64,000 nucleotides of DNA from Tetraselmis striata (lineage: Eukaryota > Chlorophyta > Chlorodendrophyceae > Chlorodendrales > Chlorodendraceae), in the NCBI GenBank assembly GCA_006384855.1, contig VCJN01000202.1:1-64000 (forward strand). Direction: 5' to 3'. Below, piece after piece: positions 24,401 through 35,684 of the stretch. A program made the translations under genes and the position numbers. The notes under the pieces are model-generated. The model did no database searches, had not been told where the DNA came from, and worked only from the letters and a program-made list of their open reading frames with translations. Each line of letters begins with the position of its first letter. The stretch's first letter is position 1.

Positions 24401-27400
24401 ATCCCCTCTGTAGCTTCACCATTTTTTCGCCATGCATGTACTGTTATCTGCCCCATCCGCTCTCTCTCTGAATTCGCAACGAACTCTGCACCGATTTGCC
24501 GACTCGATACTGCAAAGCAGATACTAATTCACCAGACCCATTAATCCAATTTGACAGATGGAGCGGCACATGTCCTGAAGTGGTACCGGTATTCATATCC
24601 CCATGAATTATAGCTATTACTACCGCATCATGATAACACATTTAGTTTGATATAATACTAGATATCCCGCCAGCTAATGTGCTGAGGCAGCGCGACGTGA
24701 TTTGCTCGCAGGGACCTGGAGGAGGGCGGCGCTGTGGAGGCGGAGGTGCTGGCCAACTTCGACCTGTCGCTGCTCAACGGCGCGGAGTGGATGCTGGGTA
24801 GCAGCCCTCTGTACGAGGATCCCTTCCTGGGCAAGATCCAGGAGGTGCGTGTCTTCGGGCAGCCGGCGACCAACGGCACCGCGGCCGCGGATGGCCGCCG
24901 CAACATCGGCTGCGACGAGGCCGGCGGCCCCACGCTGTGGCGCATGTCGCAGGGCGCCGGCACCGTGGTGCCCGAGGCCTGTGGCCGCGGGGGCGCCTTC
25001 ACGTGGCGGCTACCCGACCGACAAGCGCCCACCGGCTACAGCCTTGGGCCGCAGTGGACGACGGCGGCTAAGCCGCTGTGCCCCGGTGAGCCTCGACCAC
25101 TTGCATAAAACAATTGCAACATTATGATAGCCAATTCATTTCGATCGTTACGCGGCGCGAATAGCGAACAGGATTCCAATCGACGTCGACGATTTTAGCG
25201 AAAAAAAATATCGTCGCCATTTATGTCGCCGAGTCACCGCGGAACGGAATCGCCAAGACCCGTTTCGGGGGATCTTTATTTGCATTTTACTGACGGTGTC
25301 CCGGATGTGCGACGCCGCAGTCACCTGCGACGACTGCGACTGCGCCGAGGCGGAGGGTTGCCGCTGCACCGTCTGTCTCGACAGCCACCCCTTCCTGTGG
25401 GCGGGCGCAGCCGGGAACGGCACTCTGGACGAGACGCTGCCGCCGCTGTGCCACGCCACCTGCCCCGATGGGCTCCGCGAGTCAGGTAACCCCCCTCCCA
25501 GGAAGAGGAAAAGGAAAGCCAGCACTGTCCAAATATAATACGTGCCCCCCCCCCCCCCCCCCCCCCCTTTGTTCCAAACATTCTGCACTCCGACTTCTTT
25601 ACGCTGAAACTCCCTTTGCTGGATGGCGCCCACGCAGACGAGGGCGGCTCGTGCGTGCCGCTTGACGTAGTGGACGCGCCGCCACCGCCGCCAAATGCAC
25701 CCGGCTGCGGCGACGGCTCGGACTGCGTGACGGGGACGCCGGAGCCCACGCCGCCCACAGGCAGCGCGACGCCGGAGGTGTGGGACGTCCAGTTTACTGT
25801 TGGCCTTGTGGGCCTGCAGGTAGGGCTCCACGCCGGCTGTCTGTGGTGATTGCAGTCCGAGGGGAGGGGGGGGGGGGGTCAATAATATTATTGGAGCTGC
25901 CGACGGTTCTAACGCGGTGTGTCGGCGGCATCGCGCTGCAGAGCCTGAAGGCCTTCACGCCGGAGATCGCCAGCAAGCTGGTGAGCCTAATCGCCAGGGT
26001 GGCGGAAGTGGAAGCGGACAACGTGCAGGTTGTCGACCTGCGGATGCGGGAGGCGGTCCCTGCGGGGCGCAAGTTGCTGGCAGAGGGCGACGCTCCGCCA
26101 GTGCTGGACGCCACCCTGCTCATCGCCGCGGAGGACGAGCCCACGGCGGAGGCCATCCGCGCGCGCCTGAGCGCCGCGCAGCTGGACGGCCGCCTGGAGG
26201 CGGCGCTCGAGGCCGCGGGGCTGGGCTTCTCCGAGGCGCTTGGCGGCGGTTTCACGCCGCCTCCGGGTGCCCCCCCGCCGTCGCTGACCCCTACGCCTCC
26301 CGAGCCGTCCACCGCCGGCCCACCCGTCGCGCTCATCGCCGGCATCGGGGCCGCGGTCGTGGCGCTCGCACTGCTGCTGATGCTGGCGGTGCTCCTGCTT
26401 CGCCGTCGCCGGCAGCAGCAGCGCAGCGGGCAGCTGATCGCGACGGGGGGCAGCCCGCGTGGCGTCGGCAACGCGATGGTCGTGGGCACCGTACGCCAGG
26501 ACAGCATCATCAGCGAGTTCGGCGAGCCTGCCCGGTCGCGACTCGGGACCGCGGGGCGCAGCAAGGCCTCTATCGCCCCCGCCTCGGCTGCCGGAGACGT
26601 GCCGGCCCCGTCGACAGCCGACAAAGGCGGCGACAAGAGCACGACGCAGCGCTTCGGCCGCTCCGGATCGGGCGGCAGTGCCACCAGCCAGGACGGCCTG
26701 CTTGACCGCCGCGTGTCGGCAGGCTCAGCCCACGCGGGCGTGGACGACCTGTGGCAGAGCGTCAAGGTGGAGGAGGAGGACGCGGACGACACGCGCCTGC
26801 TCGTGCCGGGGCAGCTGGTGACGCCCGATGGCACGCCGGACAAGCCGATGCCGGAAGCCAAGTCGCCGCACGCGGTGGCATCCTTTCCGGTGGACGTTCG
26901 CACCGGCGACTTCAGCGACGGCGAGAGCCTCGGCGCGTCGCCGGCGGTGGTCGCCAGGGCCGCGCCCGCACCTGCGGCGCACGGCGCCAGCCGGCTGCGG
27001 CCCACCTCCGCCGTGGACCTCCGCGCCAGTCGGTCCACCACGCTGGCGGAGTACAGCAACGGGAAGGAGCTGCTGATGGTGCAGAGCTCAACGCTGGGTG
27101 CGGGCGTTGAGTCTCCCGACCCTTTGGAGGCGTGGGTGCCGCCGGAGGAGCCGGACGAAGTGCTGGAGCTCGACGACGCGCCGGTGTCCGCGCCTGTATC
27201 GCCCGGTGGCGAAGGCGCGACGCCCGCGTCGCCCCAGTATCTCGTGCTGGACGGCGGGGATCGCGACGGCGGTGCGCCCGTTCCGGAGGATGCCGCATCA
27301 GGTGCGCCCAGACTCTTGGATGGGACCGATCTAGGCCTGACTGCCTCTCTGTATCGTGTCCTACCTGTATAAATATGCAGCGGTTTGCACGGTGTTTACG

Positions 27401-28206
27401 TATTATATTTACCGAAATTCACCAAATACTCCTCATGAATCATGTGCAAGCTAGCTGCGAGAGGCACCGTCGACAACGCCCCGGAGAAAAAGCAACCACT
27501 CTGTTCGGAACCCGCAATAAAATAGTAGCGAGACTGAGCCATTATGATTGCAGTATCTGTGTTAAATAATAGTGTTTGTGTCATCAAAGGATTTGTATTC
27601 AAAAACTCGGGGACGCTGAGCGTTCTTGGTTTCCGGCTTGCAGCGGTCGCCGGCGCCGACATGGAGCATCTGTCCCTGGACGCCGCGGCGGCAGGCGAGG
27701 AGTCGCCCTCGAGAGCCGCCACGCCGCCGGAAATCGGCCTGCTGCCTAAGGATGCCCCCCGGCACTCGGTGATGACGTACGTGGCGGACGACAACGCCGA
27801 AACCCCAGCCGAGGAGAGTCCGGCTGCGGGCGGCGCGCGCGGCGCGGATGTGCTCGTGCTGAACGACAGTGCCCTGGCGGACGACAACCCGGGGGAGACC
27901 TCCGGGGACGTGCTGATGCTGAGCCCCGGCGCCACCGACAAGGCGCCCGCACCCATGCCGCCCTGGCTGGAGGTCGCCTCCCCCTCCGGCTCGGCCGGCT
28001 TCGACGAGGACGTGTCGCCCGGCCCGCTGCGCGCGCAGCGCGAGCACGGGCAGGGCCGCCCGGCGCCCGCTGGCATGGTGTTTGACGACGACGATAACTG
28101 GGACGACAGCCCCGGGGCGCGCTCCGACGAGCACGACCTCGACGAGGACACACGGATGCTGCGTAGGGTGCTCTCGAGCCACGGCAGGCAGTACGGCTCC
28201 GGATAG
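19465..28206 (+). CDS. Large type I membrane, proline-rich extracellular (pherophorin/wall-type) protein, 1743 aa, 16 exons
   Basis: Exons: 19465-19659, 19784-19846, 19988-20086, 20181-20330, 20601-20667, 20789-20884, 21013-21086, 21561-21794, 22003-22190, 22686-23652, 23852-24306, 24712-25085, 25321-25485, 25638-25819, 25942-27301, 27644-28206. All fifteen junctions keep frame; the total is 1744 codons with stop. Layout: signal peptide (residues 1-37, LLLFLILSPG core, cleavage after AVTA); non-repetitive N-terminal ectodomain (about 38-330); PPSPPP/APP block (about 404-637); RRALLQ, GRRHLLE, GRRLLQ, GRRLLG, RRRLLQ motifs (about 640-850); second Pro block (about 718-760); globular part with GEC-type spacing; Cys-rich CDDCDCAEAEGCRCTVC (about 990-1010); another globular unit with GRKLLAE; membrane helix at about 1231-1255 (ALIAGIGAAVVALALLLMLA) stopped by RRRR; and a 490-aa acidic Ser/Ala/Pro tail. 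It is probably a hydroxyproline-rich wall or matrix-linked surface protein with a cytosolic tail. Intron 1 uses GC-AG (CAG then GCGAGC), or GT 13 nt later. No known symbol assigned. Confidence 0.8.
22736..23430 (+). other. Proline-rich (PPSPPP/APPxPP) domain of the 1743-aa protein
   Basis: About 230 residues in exon 10 are almost only Pro with Ser, Ala, Arg, Phe and Asn, in SPP/APP/NPP rhythm. This is the hallmark of volvocine hydroxyproline-rich wall glycoproteins, which are hydroxylated and O-glycosylated in the secretory pathway. The strong composition bias keeps long frames open on every strand; those are shadows. Confidence 0.85.
26326..26410 (+). other. Predicted transmembrane helix plus stop-transfer Arg cluster
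   Basis: The codons give about 25 hydrophobic residues (Val-Ala-Leu-Ile-Ala...Leu-Leu-Leu) followed at once by Arg-Arg-Arg-Arg and Gln-rich sequence. This orients the large N-terminal part outside the cell and the 490-aa tail inside. It is the only clear hydrophobic segment besides the signal peptide. Confidence 0.8.
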
Positions 28207-29900
28207 CCCTTGTAGATCGCCTTCAAACGAGATGTCGGCGAGGCTGTCGGCCGCCGATTCACGGGCCGACTGCCTCCCGGCTTGCCGCCCGCAGCTCGCA
28301 GTACATTAGGGCAGGCACGAGTTGACCTAGGTGGGGCGGCCACGCCGTGTGTTAGAGATGAACATATTAATGTTATAACAGTCGATTCAAATTATGAATT
28401 CCAAACTGCGCGCCCATCCGCGCTGCTACCAAGCGAAGGTCAGTGTTGATGGCCTGCATTGGTGTCCCTGTTCTGCGAATGAGACCCGGACCATAGGACC
28501 GGGCACACAATGAGCTGTGTGGGTGCGTCGGCATCACTGCGCCAGAATGCTTGCTCCGCAGTCGGTAAGTCTGCGTTGGCGTACATTAAGCGAGATATAT
28601 ATTTATAGATGGTTCAGTGCCGCTGCTGGGCTTGCAGGCCATCACGCAGCATAGTGTAGCAGGGGGGGGAGGGGGGTGAAAGGAAATACTGCATGAATCT
28701 GGAAGTCTATTGAAATGCACCACACGGGCTGCGTAGACACCCCTATTGGCGCATATCCCTTGCTGCCAATAAGCGACTCATACTTTTTGACCTGTGAGCC
28801 CTGTGAAAAGCCAGTGAAATGCGACGGTGTACGTGAATGGTTATTTGGGGTCTGCCAGTAGTTTCTGCTGCAATGCGGTTTGCCATCACTACTACCGTTG
28901 GATCCCCTGAGGCAACGGAGGGGAAGGATTTAGTTGCCCGGACTGGGGTGCATGGTGTATTGCGGGCGAGGTGGGGGGGGGGGGGGGGGGGGGGCCTAAA
29001 CATCATCCCATCGATGCTTGTATGCGAAATGCTGCAAGTGTTGCTGAACGTCTAGGACAGATAGAACATTCACTCTGATGAGCGAACACAGGACAAACAA
29101 GACATGCACACAGCTGTTAAGCAGACCGCTGCAGCTGCCTTTGTGCCAGCGAACATGCACAGCGCGCCCTGCTGGCATCCGCAGTGCGCAGGCCAATGGG
29201 TGAGGCCTGTCGATAACCATCACCAGTGCACGTGATAAAAACTGCGGGCCAGTATTGTGGAATCGCCAGGACGAGTACATTACGAACAGATGTCGAAGCA
29301 CATCCAGAGTCTTCAGGGTAGGGATTTGTAGGTTTGGTACGTTAGGGCAAAAGTTTTTATACGTGACGGCATGTTTGCTGACGTCGCACTTACGTAATCA
29401 ATCTGGGTGGGGATTCGCTCCACCTGCTCCATCTATGCATCAAGTGATGACTCAAAACATGCCCAACGGTTTCTGCTGGGGGGAAGGGAGGGGGAGGGAG
29501 GGGTTGGAGATCAAGCACAATGGTGCGCGATATTAATAGGGGTCGGTGGGGTAGCATTATGACGAGTTACATGAACCGTCCTTCTTTTGTTTAGAGTAAA
29601 TGCTAGCTAGTGAAGAGGGGGTGCTGCAACAGGACGCGCTCAGCTTGGTGGGAGTCGACCGCTACGCTGCGTAATACAGGCAGAAGCTGCATGCGGAGAG
29701 ATACACCAAAGAGGTACCTGCTCGTCATTGGCGTTGGAAAACGATAAACAATGGAGTATATACAAGCGAGGCTCGCACAAAAGCGCAGCCGGCCCTCGCT
29801 CATACATACATTCAAAATGGTAAAGAATACGCTGCTGGAATAACACTTTGCAAGGAGCCGTCGGCGTCACTCTGTGCGAATTCCCGCTCATGCGGCCGTG
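28207..29900. other. Intergenic, no gene recognised
   Basis: Between the convergent 1743-aa gene and the SGNH-TSP1 gene I see no coding signal. A poly-G run of about 22 lies near 28972-28994. No clear TGTAA poly(A) signal is visible close to either stop codon. Confidence 0.5.
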
Positions 29901-29909
29901 TCTTGCCGG

Positions 29910-32565
29910 TCATTGCCTGGTCGGCTGGTGAGCGCGGATCTCAGCGGTGGAGTCAGCGGTGGCTCGCCGGGAGGAGGAGCGCGACGACGAGCTGGAAGAG
30001 GAGCGCGGGAGGGCCACGCGAAGTACGCCCTCCACGGACATCCGGAGCGCGGAAATGCCCCTGGCCGGCCCTGTCTTCCTGAAGGAGTCGCCGCTGAGCG
30101 TGTCATCAAAGGTCGTGCCGCCGGCCTGCTTTGCCTTCAAACTGCCGCAGCCGGCTCTGTCAGGGAGGCCATCCTCCACAACGGAAGGTAGCGAGCGCCC
30201 AGAGTCGCAGCCCAGCGTGCGCGCCCTCCGCTGCCGCCTGCAGCATATCACCGTAAGCGCACTGACAACGGCCGCAGCAACAATGCCTGCACCCAGCGCA
30301 ATGCCGGCCACCGCAACCATCGAAAGTTCCTCTGCCTTTGTGCCGCGATCATCATTTGCCGTAGCAATGCTGCTCACGTTGTCTTTCACGGCCTCCGCGA
30401 CGCCGGCCATGTGATGGACCGGTGACTGCTCCGCGCCCGAGCGGCTTGTGTCATCGTAAAGGCCGTCCTGGTGTGCGGGGGTGCCATTGAGAGGCTGATC
30501 ACTCACGCCGAGCACAGACTCCTTAGGGGGACTGGCTGCCGCCTGGCTGCCTGAATGCTCGGAGGTTAGGAGACCCGCCTCTGTGCTTGTGGCTGTGCCC
30601 ACAGTCCCTGGTGCCGCAGCGTTCTCAACGTCAATGCCGTCGGAGGTTGTCCGCCCTGTTGGAACTGCCAGCTCGAGATCACCCGCCGGCTGCGGAGTGG
30701 CGTCGTCCACTGGCGAGACCTCTGCCTTCGCAGCAATGGAGCCGCTCTCTGCGTCATTGCCTGAGGCAGCGGCAGCGGTAGATGGAGGTTCCACTGCAAT
30801 GCTCTGGGACTCATCAGGTGGGCCGATCCAGCTCTGGTGCTCCTGGCCGTCGTCAGGCAGCGCATGCTTGGCGGAGTCTGCGAGTGTCTCGCCAGCTGCT
30901 AGCTCTCCCATGCCTTGCGTGGGGGGCAGGGCAGCGCTGGTAGCATCGACACCCTTGTCGCTGCTGCTCTCTCCGGCATCCCCACACAGGTCGAAGTCCA
31001 AATCACAGGGACGCTGCGTCAGTTCTTTCGGCACATCAGCGCACATTCTCGTCGCCCACCACTTCAATGCCAGAACCGCCAGCCGGTGTCCTCATGCAAT
31101 GCCTGCTGCGGTCCATCATTCCGCACTCGGACTCACAGGCCCTCCACCGGCTGTATAGCCAATCATACCGGAACTCCAATTCTTCTTCGGACGACGACAG
31201 GGATGCCTCTTTCTGCTCCTTCCTCTCCTCTTCCCTCTCCCCCTCCTTTTCCAACGCTGCCCCCACCGTGTGCACCGGGTGGTCAGCAAATGCCTTCAAT
31301 GAGTCAGCGATGATGCTTGCATACTGACGCATTGCACCTCTGTCGAGGTGGACCTTGTCGCGGAACATCTCCTCATCTATGTTGCCGTTTTCATCCTGGA
31401 GAGCAGTGGCATGTCAGTCGCAGCAAAGCTATGGTGAGGGAATGTTGGTATATCATTTTGGGCATTGATTGGCAATGACACAGGCGGAGGCGCAATTTGT
31501 GCAGGGAAGCGCTGCTGGGCGCCTACCAGCACAACTTCCGAGGTATCGATGCGCTGGACGCAGGCATTCTCAGGAAGGCGCATGATCCATCGGCGCAACG
31601 AGGTGTTGATGGCTCTCGCGCATTGCCTGACGCGCCCCATGCGGGCAGGCATCACCAATTGCACAACGACCTGACTTGCTGGCGAATAATGCTTGATGAT
31701 GCGAACAGTCTCGGCCAGGCGCTCCGCGTATAGAGCAGCATCCCCATCGTCGTCGCCGTCCAGGACGCAGCTAACGACGCCTGCTGCCAGGTACACCACT
31801 TGCGGCTCCATGCAGCTGTTTGCAAAAAGCCAGTCTACATAGATGGGCAGCAACTGCGTGCGGATTCCTGCCAGCGAGAGGTGGGGTCGAATTAGCTTAA
31901 AATGGCGTTTGGCTCCTTGCAAGTGCGTGCATGCGGGTCATACGGTTATGACATTGTACCTCGCATAGCTACGTTCACGACGTCCCCATCGAAAACTCTG
32001 GAGATTGTTGTCCAGGCAGCGTCCTGCTCTCGAAAGTCGTCGATAATGGAATCCCCGATGATAAGGGCCCGTGTCTGGTAGGGGCAGGGAGCGGTCAAGC
32101 GTTGATACTTCATGGTGCTTAATGTCATGCTCGACGGCAGCTTCCGCATTTTCACCACCACAGCTCAAAACGTAGCGCACGTACCTGCTCGCACTTGCGT
32201 CGTACATTCCTGAGCATATCCGTGGCGTGCTGTCGAATGTACTCTGCAACGGCGTCGTTCCTGGCGTTCCCGTCGATAGCCGCTACTGTCTGCGAGGTTG
32301 TTACACCGCCATAAGGATGACCTCCGCCCACGGCAGCACATGTCGCCGTCGGAGCTCTATGGCTGACATCTTGCTGCTCCCAGCTCATCTGCCACGGGCG
32401 CGAGTCCCCGTCATCGTCGTCGTCGTCGCTCCCCCCTGACCTCGAGAGTCGGCGAGCGGCAGTCCCCGGTTTTGCCAGCAGGCCGAGAGCGAGGGCCGCT
32501 AACAGTCCCAGCTGTACCGAGCGCCGGGTTCTGGCACACACACGCGCCTGTCTGACGGCCGCCAT
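29910..32565 (-). CDS. Secreted/anchored SGNH-hydrolase-like + thrombospondin-1-like + TM protein (about 773 aa, one frame break)
   Basis: Minus-strand exons: 32565-32185, 32074-31960, 31867-31527, 31395-29910, with phases 0,1,0. Residues 1-36 are a signal peptide (SVQLGLLAALALGLLAKPGTA) followed by ARRLSRSGG. Exon 2 opens with ALIIGDSIIDDF, the Ser-bearing block I of SGNH/GDSL hydrolases (Ser136). Exon 4 has DKVHL, the block V Asp-His pair (Asp292, His295). The usual GxND of block III is AAGVVSC (193-198), so the oxyanion Asn seems missing. Next comes a TSP1-like module (about 361-405): WRACESECG, RSRHC, CADVPKELTQRPC, C. Further on are a Ser/Thr/Ala-rich stalk, a membrane helix (VAVAGIALGAGIVAAAVV, near 30243-30325) with CCRRQRR after it, and a Ser-run tail. 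Between RHC and CADV the frame jumps by one base (about 31036-31095), so the sequence has an indel or error there. Likely a cell-surface esterase-like or binding protein. Confidence 0.7.
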
Positions 32566-32844
32566 AGTCGTCGAGGCCAAGCGTTGATCGACGCGGCAAC
32601 GCTCCGGAAATCGTGCCGTCCTGGCTTGTCTCGACGAGGTCGCGACAGCGTTTTAGCTAATTCCGGGATGTTTCAGGCAGTAAGCAACAACCGGCATCAG
32701 TGCTCCCTCCCACACAGCGCGCAGCGTAAGCGCAGTCAGCTTCTCTGCGCGGTGGAGCTTGTCGCAGTGGGAAAGACCGTCGTGTTAACAAAGCAGCGGT
32801 GAAAACGGATGAGAGGGCTGTCTCTGCCACTTCTTTTCTGCTGG

Positions 32845-33695
32845 TTTTTAAGTGAACCCCCCCCCCCCCCCCCCCCCGCTAAATCTGAGCTAGACTACGA
32901 GACCACATAAGGCACCACACTACAGAAAGGTGCCAATACAAGTAGTCGAAAAAAGCGCAATTATAAACGGCGGATAAGCAGGCGACAACGAACCGGTGCT
33001 ACCTGGTGCTACTCGCAGACAGGTAGTGCTGCTATTTGTCTATGTGTATGCGACTGTTACCGCAATGAAATACGGGTTTTAACGGCCCCGCCAACTGCCG
33101 CACTACATGCCCTCTATACACGATCGCTAGGTGATGGCCGTTCGCGGGGCCGTTAGCGACTACTGGTTTGGTTAGCGACTACTGGTACCTGTATCATCAG
33201 GCAAATTTCGATGACGTGGCACTTTTTGTTTCCCCGCCGGCGCCCCGCCGCGCGGCATCACCGATTTCAAAGGGAGGTAGCCAGGGAAGAGTAGCCGAAA
33301 AGTGCGCAGGCCTAGTTACATGAAAAGGGCCGGGAACTTGCGGCAAAGAGCCACAACAGAGGGAGTAGGAATTCCCTGAAGGGCGGCTTGTGCAGGCAGG
33401 AGTCCAGCACAAAACCAAGAGAGTGGTCCAGTTTAGCGGAAGATGATGGTTTTATAAGATTTATGGGTACGGGTGACCGCTGTTTTCGCGCGGGCGGCGC
33501 GCAAAGTGCCGTACATCATCGGCTTCTCAGTGCTCACGCACCACGACTACCCGTCACGTGGTCGATCACTGGCGTGGCGCAGAGATTGCGGGCAGCTGGT
33601 GTCGACACCCGCATATCCTAGGTGCAGAGAGGCCCGGAAAATAAAGGGAAACCCAAGAACACAGCGGTAAGCAAAACTACCTCGCCGATCGTCGG
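32845..33695. other. Intergenic, no gene recognised
   Basis: A poly-C run of about 22 (near 32857) is followed by sequence with repeated ACTACTGGT/GTTAGCGACTACTGG pieces at about 33160-33190. No coding frame stands out. Confidence 0.5.
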
Positions 33696-33699
33696 CGGT

Positions 33700-35076
33700 A
33701 ATACTGGTGTGAATAACAAAAAGGGCAATTCCCCATAATTAGAAAATCAACACAGCAAGCCGCCCAAAAGCGGCCCGCATCCCGCATGAGGCGGGATGGG
33801 TGAGTGATGCGCACAAGGCTCAGAGTCCGGGCCACGCGTGTACGCGTGTGTGTGGGTGATCCTCGGACGTGCTGTGCAGCTTCAGCAACCGGATGGCAGA
33901 CGAATCTGCGCCGTCGTATGAGACAGCGAGCGCGCTCTCGAGCGAGCGGCCACCAAGCTCAGGGCCCCGAGGAAATCTCTTGCGAGCAAGGCCTCATGGT
34001 GAGCCCGGGTGGTGCACCGAGTGCCCCACGATGAGAGGGCACCCCGATCCGCAGCCAAGCATGCGATATATACCGCGCACTGTGCGGCGCACCCCCTTGC
34101 TCACCCACTACTGTGCCGAAGACCATGCCCGTGTACTCCGACATGTCCAGGATGTCTCGAAGAGGACCCTTCTGTCCGGGCTCCGTGTTGTGCCACGCCG
34201 CATCCCGCGCTGCCAACCCCCGTTGTATGTCGCCCAACATGGAGCGCTCAAACCGATCCACAGCTGTGGCCCGGAGCGCTGCAGTGTACTTGACGCCGTA
34301 CCGCATAGTCTTGAACTCTAGCAGCGTAGACTTCAAGCTCCGGGGATCATAGCTCCCGGTTACGACGTTGAACGCCGGAAGGGAGAGCTCTGCGTCCGGC
34401 ACTAGGTCGTTGAGTTCATCCCGGGGTACGGTGTTGCCGAGAGGCACTGCCTGCTGGAACAAGTCATCCACCTCCCGCCGTACCGCGATACCTAGGTCGT
34501 GAACACAGTGATCGCGGAAGGCGTCTGCGATAGCGTCGTGCTGTACACGCCAGTGGGCGTCTCCAGGCGCCGGGAGATTCATGAGCGCGTCGCCGTATAG
34601 GTCAACAGTGACGGGGTTGTGCTCCGTCGAGGGCAGAATAATCTGGCTCCCAACCACCGGGGCCAAGCACGGGCTAGGTAGAAAGAAGTACCCGGCCGCG
34701 ACCTCCCGCAGCTCATGCGGAGTCATGACCGTCCGCGCGGTGGAGATGGCCACTGTCCACATGCCCGACGCCGCGTCGAGGTGGTTGAACAATATCCGTT
34801 CCCTACATGTGACAGGGAGAGCGCACACCTCATTTCGAAGCCGGGAGTTGTTGGCCTGGTCTAGAAATGCCGTCAGCTCCTTTTGCGAGCCCGACGCAAC
34901 CTTCACTTCCCGCTCCATCACGCACACATCTGCGTCGCTGAGGTGGCCAGAAGTAGCCGCTTGGAGGCGGCCCCACGCCTCGCGCATCGCCACGGCGTAG
35001 CTGTCCGACCCATGAGCATCGTTGAGGAAGTGGTCATACCGGCGGGCGGAAGAAGTTGCGTTGAAGCTGCCTCGGC
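33700..35076 (-). mobile_element. Non-LTR retroelement family 1, copy 1 (3' part with ORF)
   Basis: Minus-strand ORF plus 3' tail. The tail, read on the minus strand, passes through GGCTTGCTGTGTTGATTTTC and ends near CCCTTTTTGTTATTCACACC at about 33705. The same tail occurs at 35087-35160, 41821-41883, 46273 and 59701-59745, several with target duplications. That establishes this as the 3' end of a retro-inserted family. The right (5') side is interrupted by the small insertion at 35087. Confidence 0.75.
33959..35076 (-). CDS. C-terminal part of a retroelement protein, PD-(D/E)xK-like
   Basis: The frame is open from about 35076 (where an insertion cuts it) to a stop at 33959, about 370 aa, and no start is needed because the piece is 5'-incomplete. 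Order of motifs: AFLDQANNSRLRNEV; FNHLDAASGMWTVAISTART; FLPSPCLAPVVG; DLYGDALMNL followed by WRVQHDAIADAFRDHCVHDL; EVDDLF; then VPDAELSL and, about 20 residues later, LLEFKTMRYG. The VPD...EFK pair has the spacing of a PD-(D/E)xK nuclease core; that is my inference. A 'SGxW...HDxxxxAFRD' arrangement is frequent in multicopy algal proteins linked to reverse-transcriptase elements. The reverse transcriptase itself is not in this fragment. A near-identical but frameshifted copy lies at 46570-47502. Confidence 0.6.
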
Positions 35077-35086
35077 CAAGTACTGG

Positions 35087-35160
35087 TGTGAATTACAAAA
35101 AGGGCAGCATCAAATCCACATACTGCTAAAAGTAGTACTAAAAAATCAACACAGCAAGCC
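35087..35160 (-). mobile_element. 74-bp solo 3'-end insertion of family 1 with 12-bp target duplication
   Basis: GCCAAGTACTGG at 35075-35086 is repeated exactly at 35161-35172 around the insert. The insert carries the family 1 tail in minus orientation (ACAAAAAGGGCAGCATCAAA... on the plus strand). It interrupts the reading frame of copy 1, so it is the younger event. Confidence 0.85.
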
Positions 35161-35417
35161 GCCAAGTACTGGCACTAGTCGCTACAGCGCGCTGTAAATG
35201 CTGACGTCGCTTCCCGGTAGTGGTACCGCCCTGTACGAGCACAGTGCTACGGGTACGACTGTACCGGTGGTACAGTTGATCCCGCGCTGTACTCTATATT
35301 TCAAAGTTGAGTCTGGTTTTGCCAAAAAGGTCGCGCAGGCTGTTTTACACGGTCAAGAGCCGAAATTGGCAGGAAGGTTTAGCGAAAAGCGTGGAGGGAA
35401 AACGGAGTCAGGGGGGG

Positions 35418-35604
35418 CGCTGCGTGGAACGCAGCGAAAACTGGAAGATGGCAGGCTCAGCTGTTCTGGCTGCTTTTATGTCTACTCGTGCTGCACCCAA
35501 CAAGGGCGCAACAACAGTTACTAGTTCCCGTACCACTGCGCAGCACTTGTAGCTGAAAAGCGGTTAGGTCAAGGATGGAAACCCCATAAACTAGTTTAGA
35601 TCAT
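35418..35604 (-). repeat. Split direct repeat A2 (187 bp)
   Basis: Identical by eye to 38336-38522 along its whole length, from CGCTGCGTGGAACGCAG to CTAGTTTAGATCAT, with flanks unrelated on both sides except that B1 follows directly. Confidence 0.95.
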
Positions 35605-35684
35605 TTCAAAGTTGAGTCTGGGTTTGCCAGTCTTGAGCGAACGGAGAGAGAGCGGGGGATTGACGGAGAAGGGGTAGCGCCAAG

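Noticed and set aside
31018..31066. 49-nt intron to explain the frame jump in the TSP1 module
   Set aside because: It would be unusually short and would delete a conserved Cys; an indel is the simpler reading.
33700..35165. Tails at both sides of the retroelement ORF read as LTRs
   Set aside because: The right-hand tail has its own perfect 12-bp target duplication and is a separate solo insertion; no PBS, PPT or matching LTR ends exist.
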